A stretch of 64,000 bases of DNA from Campylobacterota bacterium (GTDB lineage: Bacteria; Campylobacterota; Campylobacteria; Campylobacterales; Nitratiruptoraceae). The translations under genes and the position numbers were made by a program. Numbering within the stretch: the first letter of the stretch is position 1; the number at the start of each line of letters is the position of its first letter. The stretch lies in NCBI GenBank assembly GCA_013153715.1, contig JAADDW010000019.1, positions 1 to 64,000 of the forward strand, written 5' to 3'. Below the pieces are notes generated by a model. The model was not told where the DNA came from. It did no database searches and was given only the letters and a program-made list of their open reading frames with translations. Of this stretch, positions 46,315 through 55,624 are shown piece after piece.

Positions 46315-46997
46315 GAACTCCTCCAGATAATGGAAGCGAACCGACCGGTCAGACCGTCTCGGCGGTAGGAGTAGTAGTTTGGATCGCAGGAGGTACAGAT
46401 CCCGTAGTCCACAAAATCTACACCGAAGAGGTTGAGCTGATCTACAATCGCCCTTTTGATATTGAGGAACCGCTCCCTCTCCACATAACGGGAGTCAACT
46501 CTTTGGAGAATCTCTTCCCCCACTTGGTAGCAACAACTCCCGATCCCTGGAGAGATGACCCCCTCTATCTCCTCAGCTCCAAAGTCAGAGACCATCAACT
46601 CCAGAGCCTTCTGGACTATTCCCCCTAAAGCTCCTGCCCGCCCTGCATGGAGGGCCCCAATGATCCCCCTCTTCCTGTCGAAGAGGAGGACTCCGTAGCA
46701 GTCGGCGCTCATGACGGCAAGGGGAAGATCGGGACGGTCGGTGATCACTCCGTCACACTGGGGATGACAGAAATGGTCCACATACTCGATCTTCGTCGAA
46801 TGGATCTGATCCATGAAGAGGGCCCGGTCGATCCCCGCCAACTCAAAGAGCCTCTGGCGATTCCGGGCTACGATCTCCGGATCATCACCAGTGTGGAAAG
46901 CTATGTTTAACTGATGATAGGGGGGTGCGCTCAAACCATTCCATCGGTCGCTGATAAAATGGTGTACCTTCCCCCTGCTCCCTCTCTTCATCGCCAT
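46311..46997 (-). CDS. pgeF: Purine nucleoside phosphorylase PgeF/YfiH (LACC1 family)
   Basis: 228 residues. SAPPYHQLNIAFHTGDDPE, MDQIHSTKI, MSADCYGVLLFD, ALHAGRAGALGGIV and SPGIGSCCYQVG with the zinc-binding His/Cys residues match the family. These enzymes act on adenosine, inosine and methylthioadenosine and edit peptidoglycan precursors in E. coli. Its 5' end lies 113 bases inside the glycosidase-like gene. Confidence 0.92.
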   Translation of the reverse strand: MAMKRGSRGKVHHFISDRWNGLSAPPYHQLNIAFHTGDDPEIVARNRQRLFELAGIDRALFMDQIHSTKIEYVDHFCHPQCDGVITDRPDLPLAVMSADCYGVLLFDRKRGIIGALHAGRAGALGGIVQKALELMVSDFGAEEIEGVISPGIGSCCYQVGEEILQRVDSRYVERERFLNIKRAIVDQLNLFGVDFVDYGICTSCDPNYYSYRRDGLTGRFASIIWRSS

Positions 46998-48171
46998 AGA
47001 GAAAGATCCGTCCTATAGGAATGTAACTCTTCGCTATTCTGTCGTAACTCCGCTCTATTCTGTAGGGTCCCGGTCCCACCCACTCCTTGGCATAGGTATC
47101 ATAGACCCGCCGATCGAGATTGAGATCGAGGTCCTGCTCACTCACAACGATAAACCCGTGCTCGAAGGAGCGGCGATAGCCGTAATCTTCCTCAATAATC
47201 TCCCCCTGGGGCTCCCCCAAATCTTGGGTGAAATAGATCTCATCCTGTTCCAGAGAGCGATCGAAGGGAATTTCTGTATAGCAGATGGCCCCAAAGAGCT
47301 TGGCAAAGGCGTAATTGTAGTGGATCACCTCCCTCGGTGTCTGGGCCTCATAGCCAGAGGGCGTCTGGACCAATTTGGGAGCCGCATAGTTGGTATAGAT
47401 CATATTCTCCACCTTGTGGTTATCGACCAACTCCTTGAGCTCCTGGAGATAGGCAAATGTATCTTTAATCGACGACCCAAGGGGGAGATAGACCGTATAG
47501 GGAGTCGTATCGTACCGCTGGTCGTCAATGGTTATAGGCTCATCCCTCTCATCGGCTGTCGAGATGTAGCTCTCGCTCATATCGAGATGGACCACATCGA
47601 GGAGTATAGGGTTGCGGAAGGCCTGGTTAGAGACGACGAGGAGCCCCTTCTCCTGAAGCTTTCCGTAGAACCGCTTGATACACTCTTTATAGCTGGTATC
47701 GGGGTGGAGCCGCTCAAAATATCTCTTGACATCTTGAAACTCAGGTTCGTTGAGGAACTCCTCATTTCCCCAGTCAAAGAATATACCTGCCAATCCCCGC
47801 TTTTTGCAGGCATCTACCAGATAATCGACCCGCCGATTGAGGAGCTCATCATTACACATGTCGTAGTAGTAGTCTCCGTCGGCTATGATACTCCCATTGG
47901 GGTTGAGAATGTACCCCTTCTTGAGGACCCACCTATCGAAATCGCTGGCCTGGTCCCCGTAGAACCCAGCCAACCACTGATAGGTAATGGGCTTCTCATA
48001 ATCGCTAATATCGATCCTGTCAATATCCTCCAGGGAGCCAAGCTCCACAATACGGAAATCCTTGGCCCATCGAAGCTGATCTGAATTCCACGGGTAAACC
48101 CCGATATACTCCCCCTTTTGGGCTAGGAGGGCCTGAACGATAAGTAGAGCCATCACAATATACCTCATCAA
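46885..48171 (-). CDS. Exported glycosidase-like TIM-barrel protein
   Basis: 428 residues with a signal peptide (MRYIVMALLIVQALLAQ). YIGVYPWNSDQL, GLAGIFFDWGNEEFL, KGLLVVSNQAFRN and YISTADERDEPITI follow the pattern of endo-alpha-galactosaminidase-like or GH-type TIM barrels (DUF297/PelA-like), in which the Asp of FFDWG may be catalytic. I cannot name the exact family. The C-terminus after RIFLYGDEE is a ~30-residue tail read from within pgeF and looks like an extension. Confidence 0.65.
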   Translation of the reverse strand: MMRYIVMALLIVQALLAQKGEYIGVYPWNSDQLRWAKDFRIVELGSLEDIDRIDISDYEKPITYQWLAGFYGDQASDFDRWVLKKGYILNPNGSIIADGDYYYDMCNDELLNRRVDYLVDACKKRGLAGIFFDWGNEEFLNEPEFQDVKRYFERLHPDTSYKECIKRFYGKLQEKGLLVVSNQAFRNPILLDVVHLDMSESYISTADERDEPITIDDQRYDTTPYTVYLPLGSSIKDTFAYLQELKELVDNHKVENMIYTNYAAPKLVQTPSGYEAQTPREVIHYNYAFAKLFGAICYTEIPFDRSLEQDEIYFTQDLGEPQGEIIEEDYGYRRSFEHGFIVVSEQDLDLNLDRRVYDTYAKEWVGPGPYRIERSYDRIAKSYIPIGRIFLYGDEEREQGEGTPFYQRPMEWFERTPLSSVKHSFPHW

Positions 48172-48180
48172 CTGTACTCC

Positions 48181-48621
48181 TTACTCTCTGCTGTCTAAAA
48201 TGATTGTCACCGGACCGTCGTTGATAATCCCCACCTCCATGAGAGCGCCGAAGTGACCCGTCTGGACCGGAACGAACTGGGCGAGGCGCTCGACGAAGGA
48301 GTTGTAGAGAGTTCGAGCTTGAGGAGGTTGCATGGCGGCTGTAAAGTCTGGACGATGACCCCTTCGTGTCTCTGCGGCTAAGGTAAATTGGCTCACGACG
48401 AGCGCCTCACCCTTGACATCGAGGAGTGAACGGCCAAACTTACCCATCTCGTTGGGAAAGATGCGGAGATGGACAATTTTCCTTGCCAGCCTCTCTACAT
48501 CCTCTGCGCTGTCCCCTTTGAGGACTCCCAACAAGATGGTCAGCCCATATCCAATACGGGCCACCTCCCTATTATCGATCAAAACCCATGAGTTTTTGAC
48601 CCTCTGAATAACAGCTCTCAT
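48181..48621 (-). CDS. dtd: D-aminoacyl-tRNA deacylase
   Basis: 146 residues from ATG 48621 (AAAAGGAGGGAG before it); the track start is too early. MRAVIQRVKNSWVLID, VVSQFTLAAETRRGHRPDF with the SQFTL motif, and NDGPVTIIL, the cross-subunit GP motif (here NDGPV). It removes D-amino acids mischarged onto tRNA. Confidence 0.96.
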   Translation of the reverse strand: MRAVIQRVKNSWVLIDNREVARIGYGLTILLGVLKGDSAEDVERLARKIVHLRIFPNEMGKFGRSLLDVKGEALVVSQFTLAAETRRGHRPDFTAAMQPPQARTLYNSFVERLAQFVPVQTGHFGALMEVGIINDGPVTIILDSRE

Positions 48622-48672
48622 CTCCCTCCTTTTACCAACTGTGATATTATATAACAAATTCAAGGAGGTATC

Positions 48673-49308
48673 ATGGTTTTCAGCGATCGGTTCGAGGCAG
48701 GAAAGGTATTGGCGGAACTTCTCCAGGAATACAGAGGCAACCCCAACACCGTCGTTATCGCCCTCCCTCGGGGGGGTGTCCCGGTAGGTTATATGATAGC
48801 ACGGGAGCTGAAGCTCCCCCTCGACATCTTCTTCGTCAAGAAGATACCATCCCCCTACAATCCCGAAGCCGCCATCGGTGCAGTGAGCGAAGATGGAAGG
48901 GAGTATCTAAACCAGAGGGCCGTCGCTATGCTCAATATCTCCCGCCCCTACATCGAAGAGCAGGTGGCCCAGATCACCGATAACATGAGAAAGAAAAGGG
49001 CTCTCTACCAGAAACCGAGGATACCCATTCAGGGAAAACGGGTTATTCTTGTAGACGATGGAGTTGCCACCGGAGCCAGTATCTACCTGGCGGCCCAGGC
49101 TTTGCGGGATGGAGGGGCACGGGAGATCATCATAGCTGTCCCTGTCGCTCCTCCGGATGCTCTCCCCCTATTGAGGGAAGTGGCAGATAGGGTCGTTATT
49201 CCCCATATAGCCAGGGATTTTATGGCGGTAGGCCAGTATTACAGGGATTTCCACCAGCTGGGAGATGATGAGGTCATCGACCTCCTCAACTCCCCAACGA
49301 TGGAGTAG
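48673..49308 (+). CDS. Type I phosphoribosyltransferase-like protein
   Basis: 211 residues. VIALPRGGVPVGYMIARELKL is the flavin-free PRTase start, VILVDDGVATGASIYLAAQAL is the PRPP-binding loop and the family is common in bacteria as 'phosphoribosyltransferase' of unknown substrate. Start preceded by AAGGAGGTATC. Soluble. Single gene. Confidence 0.9.
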   Translation: MVFSDRFEAGKVLAELLQEYRGNPNTVVIALPRGGVPVGYMIARELKLPLDIFFVKKIPSPYNPEAAIGAVSEDGREYLNQRAVAMLNISRPYIEEQVAQITDNMRKKRALYQKPRIPIQGKRVILVDDGVATGASIYLAAQALRDGGAREIIIAVPVAPPDALPLLREVADRVVIPHIARDFMAVGQYYRDFHQLGDDEVIDLLNSPTME

Positions 49309-49333
49309 GGGTCCCTCCTAGAGGGGGAGCTCC

Positions 49334-50167
49334 CTACTTGGATTCTTTGTAGCAGAACCACCAGTCGTAGCAACTGTACTCTTTGGGGCGCTTGGCGGCT
49401 GTCTCGCAGTCTGTAGCTGGAGGAATAATCACCTTATCCCCAATCAGTTCATTCTCTGGCCAGTTGGCCGGAGTGGCTACACCTTCAGCATCGCTCTTCT
49501 GGAGAGCCTTAACAGCCCGAATGATCTCAGGAATATTCCGTCCGATCTCCTGGGGATAGTAGAGAATTGTCCTGACAACTCCCGAAGGGTCGATAATGAA
49601 GACGGCCCTTACTGTATTTGTCCCCTTCTTGGGATGGATCATCCCTATCTGGGCGGCCAAAGTATCTGTAGCGGCAATGATGGGGAACTCAATTTCTACA
49701 TCGAGTTTCTCCTTAATCCACTCTACCCATTTGATATGGCTGAAAACCTGATCGATGGAGAGACCGATGAGGCGGGTATTGAGTTCATCAAACTCCTTCT
49801 TGTGCCTCTGGAAACTGACAAACTCTGTGGTACAGACCGGTGTGAAATCTGCAGGGTGGCTGAAGAGGACGGTCCACTTCCCTTCCAGATCGTCGGGCAA
49901 CTTCATAGGTCCGTGGGTTGTCTGTACCTCCATTTCGGGAAATAGATCACCAAGTAGTGGCATAGCCATTGTGCGCTCCTTTTTCTCTTTTTCAATCTTT
50001 TCGACAACAAGCTCCATAATCTCTTCCACAAGCTCTTCCAAACTCCTCTTCTCTTCCATCGCCTTCCTCTTGAGCTCTTCAATGCTCTCGGTAATGAGGG
50101 CGGCTACCTTTTTGACCACATCTTTCTGACTCTCTATGATCTCCTGGAGTCTCTGATCCAACGCCAT
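49334..50167 (-). CDS. Prx6-type peroxiredoxin with coiled-coil N-extension
   Basis: 277 residues as read from ATG 50167. The first 66 residues ([20 protein letters not shown] ... EKKERT) form a charged coiled coil. The catalytic part begins at Met67 ([15 protein letters not shown]), has [15 protein letters not shown] with the peroxidatic Cys and the C-terminal CYDWWFC pair found in archaeal Prx6. Both starts have strong ribosome sites: AAGGAGCAGAAG before 50167 and AAAGGAGCGCACA before 49969. So a long form and a canonical ~211-residue short form may both be made. It reduces peroxides. Confidence 0.9.
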   Translation of the reverse strand: MALDQRLQEIIESQKDVVKKVAALITESIEELKRKAMEEKRSLEELVEEIMELVVEKIEKEKKERTMAMPLLGDLFPEMEVQTTHGPMKLPDDLEGKWTVLFSHPADFTPVCTTEFVSFQRHKKEFDELNTRLIGLSIDQVFSHIKWVEWIKEKLDVEIEFPIIAATDTLAAQIGMIHPKKGTNTVRAVFIIDPSGVVRTILYYPQEIGRNIPEIIRAVKALQKSDAEGVATPANWPENELIGDKVIIPPATDCETAAKRPKEYSCYDWWFCYKESK

Positions 50168-50225
50168 CTTCTGCTCCTTCGGCTAGGATGGGATCAATTT
50201 TACAGAAAAAAGGTCAATGGAGACC

Positions 50226-52085
50226 CTAGGAGTTGAGGAGCTCGACGGCCTTCAACATCTTGAGTCCAGCCTCATTGACGCTGTTCTGTCCTAGATATTT
50301 GGCCTCTCTAGCCGCAATGTAGGCCTTCTCAAAACTCTCTCTGGAGAGACCACTCCTCTTAATGGCCTCCTTGAGATTCTCAGGGAGAATGCGGACCTTC
50401 TGCTCCTTCACATACATACTCCCCGTTTCGGCAATGGCCTTGACGACCCTGTAGATGGTGGGGTTGATGGGGGCTCCGAACCCGCTGGGGACACCACTCA
50501 AAACCTCATCCATCAACTTCCCGAACTCCGTCTCCACAATGTGGCCATCGGGCATGATCTCAATAAATCCTTTAGCCTCCAATTTATCCATGGCCTCGAT
50601 CCTTCTGGTCCGCTCCTCTTCACTGAGACTCTCATCGAGGACATCATCACACGATACCCCTCTATCGGGAATGATCTTGAATATGTCGGCCTCAAACTTG
50701 GTCATAAAGGGAAGCTTCTTCTCGTAGGCCAGCTCTTCATAGAGGAGTCCCGATCGGCTGGGTTCGTAGGTCCCCAAGATCCTCTCTTTTCGGGCTTCCA
50801 AGACCCACTCTCTGTTGGGAGAGCTAAAGATCTTGTTGGAGATGGTCAATGTCTTGACAGACCAGCTATGGATCGACCGCTCATCACTCTGATCCTCAAT
50901 GACCCTCCGTCCAGAGTCTGTCACATAGTAAACAGCTCTCCCCTTCTGATCTTCCCCCTCACTGATGAGACCGAAGGCCTCCAGGCTGTAGAGATACTCT
51001 CGGAGATCGAAGTTCTCTTCAAACCATTTGACCATATCCTTCGCTTCCCCAAACTTCTTGGCTATCTCCCTCTTCTTATAGGGCATCTCATCGAGGCGGC
51101 GGCCATACTTTTCAAGAACCCTCTTGTACTCCCGTATCTTCCTATCCACCAACTCTCTCTTGATCTCATCGAAGGTGGCTGTCTCTTCTGGGTTGGAGGT
51201 ATACTTCTCCTCCCAAATTTTCTGAATGGTTTTGAGGGTCTCCACCTCCTCCTTTTCAACAGCAAAGGACCTCAAGGGACGATCGGTCCGATCTCTGAAG
51301 ATTCTATAGACTTCGAGGGCCTTCTCTCCCCCTTTGCTCAAAGTATCGACATCGTGGAGATAGCCGAGGGCCTCTAGTTGAATGAGTGTATCGAGATCGA
51401 CATCCTCTCCATCGGCTACCCTCGCTATCGATTCGAGAATGGAAATATCGAGGACAGCCCCTTCATTGGCCCAACCAGCCAGGGTCAGGGTCTCTTTGAC
51501 GGCCTGCCCCAATCCATTGAAGGTGAAGTAATCGCCATGGGGAACGCTATAGGCTATCAACCTCATCGCCTCCAGGAGATCCTTGCTATTCCCCTCTATC
51601 GGCAGATAGTGGGCGTCTGTAGGCCCCATAGGGGATTTTCTGATATACTCTGCAAGTTGGGCGTCGATAACAAGCTCAGGTTCACTCTTCATATAGGCCT
51701 CATAGAGGTCTTGAGCCTCCTCTGTAATCGTCCCATCTTCTTGGGCAAATCCCCTTACTGCCAGGGGTTCCTGGGAGAGAGAAGTGGTCTTCCCTTTATT
51801 CTTCACAGCTCCATCGATCATCGCTATCACTTCGGAGCTGACCCACTTGAAGTTATCTTTCCACTCCTCTATCCCCTCTATCTTCTCCTCCACTCGGGCG
51901 AGGACATCCGCCACAATAGCTCCCGCATAGGTGAGCTCTATTTTGGCAGGAATGGGAAAACGGACGAGACCTCCCAGATTGAGCTCCTCCACAGCCTCTT
52001 TGTTGAGTTTCGATATATCGATCCCTTTATCGTCACTTCTATGGAGTGCGAGCAATATCTTTGCCGCCTCTTTCTTAATGACCAT
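50226..52085 (-). CDS. DUF505-family protein
   Basis: 619 residues from ATG 52085 (AAGGAGCGTGTCT before it). Several winged-helix-like segments ([56 protein letters not shown]) recur along the chain, which fits DUF505, a family found mainly in Archaea and in some thermophilic bacteria. No enzymatic motif or membrane segment. Function unknown. It sits between Prx6 and HdeD in a cluster with archaeal-type and stress genes. Confidence 0.8.
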   Translation of the reverse strand: MVIKKEAAKILLALHRSDDKGIDISKLNKEAVEELNLGGLVRFPIPAKIELTYAGAIVADVLARVEEKIEGIEEWKDNFKWVSSEVIAMIDGAVKNKGKTTSLSQEPLAVRGFAQEDGTITEEAQDLYEAYMKSEPELVIDAQLAEYIRKSPMGPTDAHYLPIEGNSKDLLEAMRLIAYSVPHGDYFTFNGLGQAVKETLTLAGWANEGAVLDISILESIARVADGEDVDLDTLIQLEALGYLHDVDTLSKGGEKALEVYRIFRDRTDRPLRSFAVEKEEVETLKTIQKIWEEKYTSNPEETATFDEIKRELVDRKIREYKRVLEKYGRRLDEMPYKKREIAKKFGEAKDMVKWFEENFDLREYLYSLEAFGLISEGEDQKGRAVYYVTDSGRRVIEDQSDERSIHSWSVKTLTISNKIFSSPNREWVLEARKERILGTYEPSRSGLLYEELAYEKKLPFMTKFEADIFKIIPDRGVSCDDVLDESLSEEERTRRIEAMDKLEAKGFIEIMPDGHIVETEFGKLMDEVLSGVPSGFGAPINPTIYRVVKAIAETGSMYVKEQKVRILPENLKEAIKRSGLSRESFEKAYIAAREAKYLGQNSVNEAGLKMLKAVELLNS

Positions 52086-52184
52086 AGACACGCTCCTTAG
52101 ACTCAGATTTTTTGTAGCAGAATTTTATAACAAGAGAAGAGGGGCTCTCTGCGACGAAAGTAGCAAAGAGCGAGAGCGGTGCTC

Positions 52185-52781
52185 TCACTCTTTGGAGGAT
52201 GGAGAAGATTCTCCCTCTCCCTCTTTCTGGAGTTTGTCTATATAGCTCCCCATGGAGAGGAGAACAACTCCGTCGAAGAAGAGGCTGATACCGACGAAGA
52301 GCCCTACCAGAATGAGGGAGTTGAAGGGCCATCCCACAAGGAAAATGACCCCAAGGATGATGGAGAGAATTCCATTGAGGAGAATGAGCCACCACCACTT
52401 CTCCCCCTTGAGCTGGCCTGCCAGGGCGAAGCTGGCAAAGCCGTCAAAGAAGAAGTAAACCGCTAGGATAATGCCGAGGGCGGCCACTCCTGGAAGGGGA
52501 AAAATGGCTACCAGTATTCCCGTCAGAATGTAGATGAAGGCCTTGAGCCAGCCAAGCCAATCTTTACGGTCATTCTCCCATGTATGGAAAGCTATGACAA
52601 AACCGCTCAAGAGAAAGAGCCACGCCACAAAGTAGGCAGTGGCCACAGACATAATGGTGGGATAGAAAATCCCGACCAATCCCAACAGGAGAAAGATGAC
52701 ACCCGCTATCTTCGAGTGTTTGGCAAACTTTTCCATAACCTCCTTATCGAGGTTCTTCACAATATTTTGATACCCAACCAT
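52185..52781 (-). CDS. HdeD-family (DUF308) membrane protein
   Basis: 198 residues with six hydrophobic helices in three similar pairs (IAGVIFLLLGLVGIFYPTIM, AFIYILTGILVAIFPLPG, ILLNGILSIILGVIFLVGWP), the HdeD layout. HdeD takes part in acid resistance in E. coli. It precedes the DUF1931 and YfdX genes in the order of reading from the right. Confidence 0.9.
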   Translation of the reverse strand: MVGYQNIVKNLDKEVMEKFAKHSKIAGVIFLLLGLVGIFYPTIMSVATAYFVAWLFLLSGFVIAFHTWENDRKDWLGWLKAFIYILTGILVAIFPLPGVAALGIILAVYFFFDGFASFALAGQLKGEKWWWLILLNGILSIILGVIFLVGWPFNSLILVGLFVGISLFFDGVVLLSMGSYIDKLQKEGEGESSPSSKE

Positions 52782-52792
52782 GCTCTATCCTT

Positions 52793-53239
52793 TTACAGGG
52801 TGAGGTCCATGATCCCCTTGGCACGCTCAATAAGTTCGTGGGAGACCGCTCTGTTCTCCTCATCAATCTTTTTCATTATGCGAGCGAGGACGAGGGTCAG
52901 ACCTCCAACGATCTCGGGGAGAGCTTTCTCCAGCTCCACCTCCAACTCCATAAGGGGCGGATGGGTGGCGAGACGCTCCAGAATATCCTTGAGCTCTATC
53001 TCCTGTTCGAGCTTTTTGAATTCATTGATTGTCTCCTCCAACCCTTTGGTAATGGGGAGGTCATACTTCCAGATTACATCTCTCCCATTATATTTGGCCG
53101 CCTTCTGTCCCATGAGGAGCAGATCATAGAGTTTCTGCTCCACAATATCGGTCACCTCCTTGGCGTGACCCTTTTTAATATCGAGACTCGCTCCCCGTCT
53201 GAAGAGCTCCTCCAAATGGTGAAATCCTACCACTGCCAT
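52793..53239 (-). CDS. DUF1931 histone-fold protein (Aq_328-like)
   Basis: 148 residues from ATG 53239 (AAGGAGTATTG before it). FHHLEELFRRGASLDIKKGHAKEV and QKLYDLLLMGQKAAKYNGRD read as one histone fold, and ELEKALPEIVGGLTLVLARIMK with a shorter partner as the second, as in the histone-fold doublet of Aquifex Aq_328. Known from family: such bacterial proteins resemble archaeal histones but DNA binding is not settled for most. It is next to HdeD and YfdX genes. Confidence 0.8.
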   Translation of the reverse strand: MAVVGFHHLEELFRRGASLDIKKGHAKEVTDIVEQKLYDLLLMGQKAAKYNGRDVIWKYDLPITKGLEETINEFKKLEQEIELKDILERLATHPPLMELEVELEKALPEIVGGLTLVLARIMKKIDEENRAVSHELIERAKGIMDLTL

Positions 53240-53248
53240 CAATACTCC

Positions 53249-54124
53249 TTACTTGTTGATAGTCTGTACAGCTTTCTCTTTGAACTCTTTCAACTTCTTG
53301 ATCAGCTCTTCAAAGAGTTTTTCAGCCTTGTTCTTACCTCTCACCTCTTTCTCAACCTTCTCGATCATCTCCTCCAACTGCTTATAGGTCGTATCGCTGT
53401 CGCTCACATAACCGAGAACTTCCGCCTTCCTCAAGGCCCGTTTCGCCTCTGCCAGATACTCTAGGGCTTTTCCCTTATCTTCCTGAGCTACCTTCTGGGC
53501 GGCCTCTACAAGGTGGATCGCCTGGACCAGAGGGATAGGTGTGACAACATCGATCTCTACAAATGTGGAGAGGGCGGCGCTGAGAACATTTTTCGCCTCG
53601 TCGATCCTATCCTCATGGAGGAATTTGGCCGCCAGTTTGAGGGCCGCAGGATAGCTTGCAAGGGGAAGGTTGACAACCTTCAGGACAATCTCACTCCTCA
53701 ATGTATCAAGAATTCTCCGGGCCTCTTGGACCTTGTTCTCCCTCAAGAGGGCCTTGGCAGTGATGAGAGCCGTTTTGATCTCCTCGATGCTCCCTGGAAA
53801 GTCAACAACCTCGATGGCACTATCGATAGGAATGAGGGCCGGAGCGTTGGGAGCCGCCAAGACAACCTCCAACTTCCCTATGGCATCCTGGAGGAGCTTG
53901 ATAGCCTGATCCTTATTTCCCTTATCCAGCTCTACAAGGACCTTCTGGGTGAGGGAGACGGCATCGACAGCCTCCTTGACAATCTTTACACCCTTCTGCT
54001 CCTTTTGAGCCGCTACCTTAGCCTCTGCAACAGCCTTTTTGGACTCAGCCTTGCTCGCCTCACTGGCAACAGCTCCACTAATGAGGAGCGACGCCGCTAC
54101 AAGTGAGAGTAGTACTTTTTTCAT
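53249..54124 (-). CDS. YfdX-family periplasmic protein
   Basis: 291 residues with a signal peptide (MKKVLLSLVAASLLISGAVA). Helical YfdX domain with AVDAVSLTQKVLVELDKGN, IPIDSAIEVVDFPGSIEEIK, LPLASYPAALKLAAKFLHE and VVTPIPLVQAIHLVEAAQ. YfdX proteins are linked to acid resistance and are controlled by EvgA in E. coli. The C-terminal ~55 residues are a Lys/Glu-rich coiled-coil tail. Promoter likely in the 54125-54185 gap. Confidence 0.88.
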   Translation of the reverse strand: MKKVLLSLVAASLLISGAVASEASKAESKKAVAEAKVAAQKEQKGVKIVKEAVDAVSLTQKVLVELDKGNKDQAIKLLQDAIGKLEVVLAAPNAPALIPIDSAIEVVDFPGSIEEIKTALITAKALLRENKVQEARRILDTLRSEIVLKVVNLPLASYPAALKLAAKFLHEDRIDEAKNVLSAALSTFVEIDVVTPIPLVQAIHLVEAAQKVAQEDKGKALEYLAEAKRALRKAEVLGYVSDSDTTYKQLEEMIEKVEKEVRGKNKAEKLFEELIKKLKEFKEKAVQTINK

Positions 54125-54185
54125 AGCAACCTCCTTAAAAAGATTTGATTGAGATAATTTTAGTCTTTTGATGAAAAGTGTACAG

Positions 54186-54857
54186 CTACTTAAGTTGCAG
54201 TCGCTCGACCAACTTCGATATATTAGCTAAACGAAGTTTACGGCGCTCTACCTCCAGGGAACCATCTCTCTTGAGCTCCTGAATATGGCGGTTCACAACA
54301 TGTCTGACGGTCCCTATCAGAGAGGCCAGCTCTTCGTGGGGAAGATCGTAGATGAGACGGAGTTTGGCACTCTTGGGATCAAAATGTTTGAGGAGGAGTT
54401 TGATAAAGCGGGTAGATGTGTCATGGAGACTCAGGTCTGTTGCCAGCTCCTCCAGGTTTCTCATCTCCGATGCGATGTAGTGGAAAATGAGTTTTCTGAA
54501 TTCAGGATTGGAGTCTATCCACTCCCTCACCTTGTCGATAGGAACCCTGAGGGCCTTGGTATCCTCATAGGCGTGGGTTACAACTTCATGGGGCTTGTCG
54601 TCGAGGAGGACGATGACATCAAACATATCTCCCCGGGTGAGGATTTTGATGGTCTGTTCTTTGTTCCCCTCAAAATCGTACTGGTAAACCTTGATCCGCC
54701 CATCGATGATGAAATAGAAGTAGTGGATTGTATCTTCGTAGCTCATAGCGGGCATATTTTTGTAGAAGGTGATGATCTTCCCGAAGTGGTTTATATCCTC
54801 TATGATCTTGGGAGGGACTGCGGAGAAGAGCTCTATATTGTAATCCTGTTGCTCCAT
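54186..54857 (-). CDS. Crp/Fnr-family transcription regulator
   Basis: 223 residues from ATG 54857, overlapping the frdB-like stop (TGATG). An N-terminal cNMP-like beta-barrel (YFYFIIDGRIKVYQYDFEGNKEQ, LTRGDMFDVI) and a C-terminal winged helix (LASLIGTVRHVVNRHIQELKRDG). No Fnr-type cysteines are seen at the N-terminus, so it is not an Fe-S sensor of the FNR kind. Its place in the fumarate reductase operon suggests control of respiratory genes. Confidence 0.88.
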   Translation of the reverse strand: MEQQDYNIELFSAVPPKIIEDINHFGKIITFYKNMPAMSYEDTIHYFYFIIDGRIKVYQYDFEGNKEQTIKILTRGDMFDVIVLLDDKPHEVVTHAYEDTKALRVPIDKVREWIDSNPEFRKLIFHYIASEMRNLEELATDLSLHDTSTRFIKLLLKHFDPKSAKLRLIYDLPHEELASLIGTVRHVVNRHIQELKRDGSLEVERRKLRLANISKLVERLQLK

Positions 54858-55561
54858 CAAAACTCCAATCCGTAGCTCCCAAAAGAGGCCATTTGGGGAT
54901 TGGAGTAGCCGTATCGGCTGGCCCAACTCTGGAGGAGGAGTATATCGTTTTTGGGATCTATCCCCATGGGACAGACCTCTCCACACCGACCACAGAGGGT
55001 ACAGTCCCAAATTCCATTCTCCACAATACGATCGATGTGTCCCCTCTTCTCCCCCTCCCGTTTATCGACGAGATACCTATAGACCCTAGTCAGGGTGAAT
55101 GGGCCCAGAAAATGGGGGTTCGTCTCATATACAGGGCAACTACTGAAGCAACTTTCACAGAGTATACAGTCACTCTGCCGTTCTATGAGCCTCTCATCCT
55201 CTTCGCTCAGCGGAATCTCCTGGGGATCCATGAGGAAGGCTCCTCCCCGATCCAAGGTCTCCAGGGAGCTCTCCCTCTCCACAACAAGGTCTCGAATGAC
55301 GGTAAGGACAGAGAGGGGCTCTACCCTATCTCCCTCTTGGACCCGTGTCATACAGGCCAATCTCTCCTCTCCATTGACCCGAAGGGCACAGCTTCCACAG
55401 ACCCCACTCCGACACCCTCTAGAGAAGGTGAGGGTCGGATCGACCTCCTCCTTGAGGGTAATGAGATTGTCCAGGAGAGTTTTCTCCGGATCTACCTTAT
55501 ACTGGACAAAGGTTGAGGGGGAGTCTTGATCTCGATGGTAACGCCTGATCTCAATTACCAT
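54857..55561 (-). CDS. Fumarate reductase/succinate dehydrogenase iron-sulfur subunit
   Basis: 234 residues. [2Fe-2S] motif CRSGVCGSCALRVNGEERLAC, first [4Fe-4S] CILCESCFSSCP. The third centre reads CTLCGRCGEVCP: in classical enzymes the second cysteine is replaced (CxxI/V...), giving a [3Fe-4S] cluster; here it is a full set and predicts a second [4Fe-4S]. Such proteins occur with non-classical (type E) complexes. It passes electrons between the flavoprotein and quinone. Downstream gene is the Crp regulator. Confidence 0.9.
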   Translation of the reverse strand: MVIEIRRYHRDQDSPSTFVQYKVDPEKTLLDNLITLKEEVDPTLTFSRGCRSGVCGSCALRVNGEERLACMTRVQEGDRVEPLSVLTVIRDLVVERESSLETLDRGGAFLMDPQEIPLSEEDERLIERQSDCILCESCFSSCPVYETNPHFLGPFTLTRVYRYLVDKREGEKRGHIDRIVENGIWDCTLCGRCGEVCPMGIDPKNDILLLQSWASRYGYSNPQMASFGSYGLEF

Positions 55562-55624
55562 AAGGGAACCTCATCTCCTCTCTTTCGCTCTCACTATGAT
55601 ACAGAAAGATAGTTTTGGCCACAA

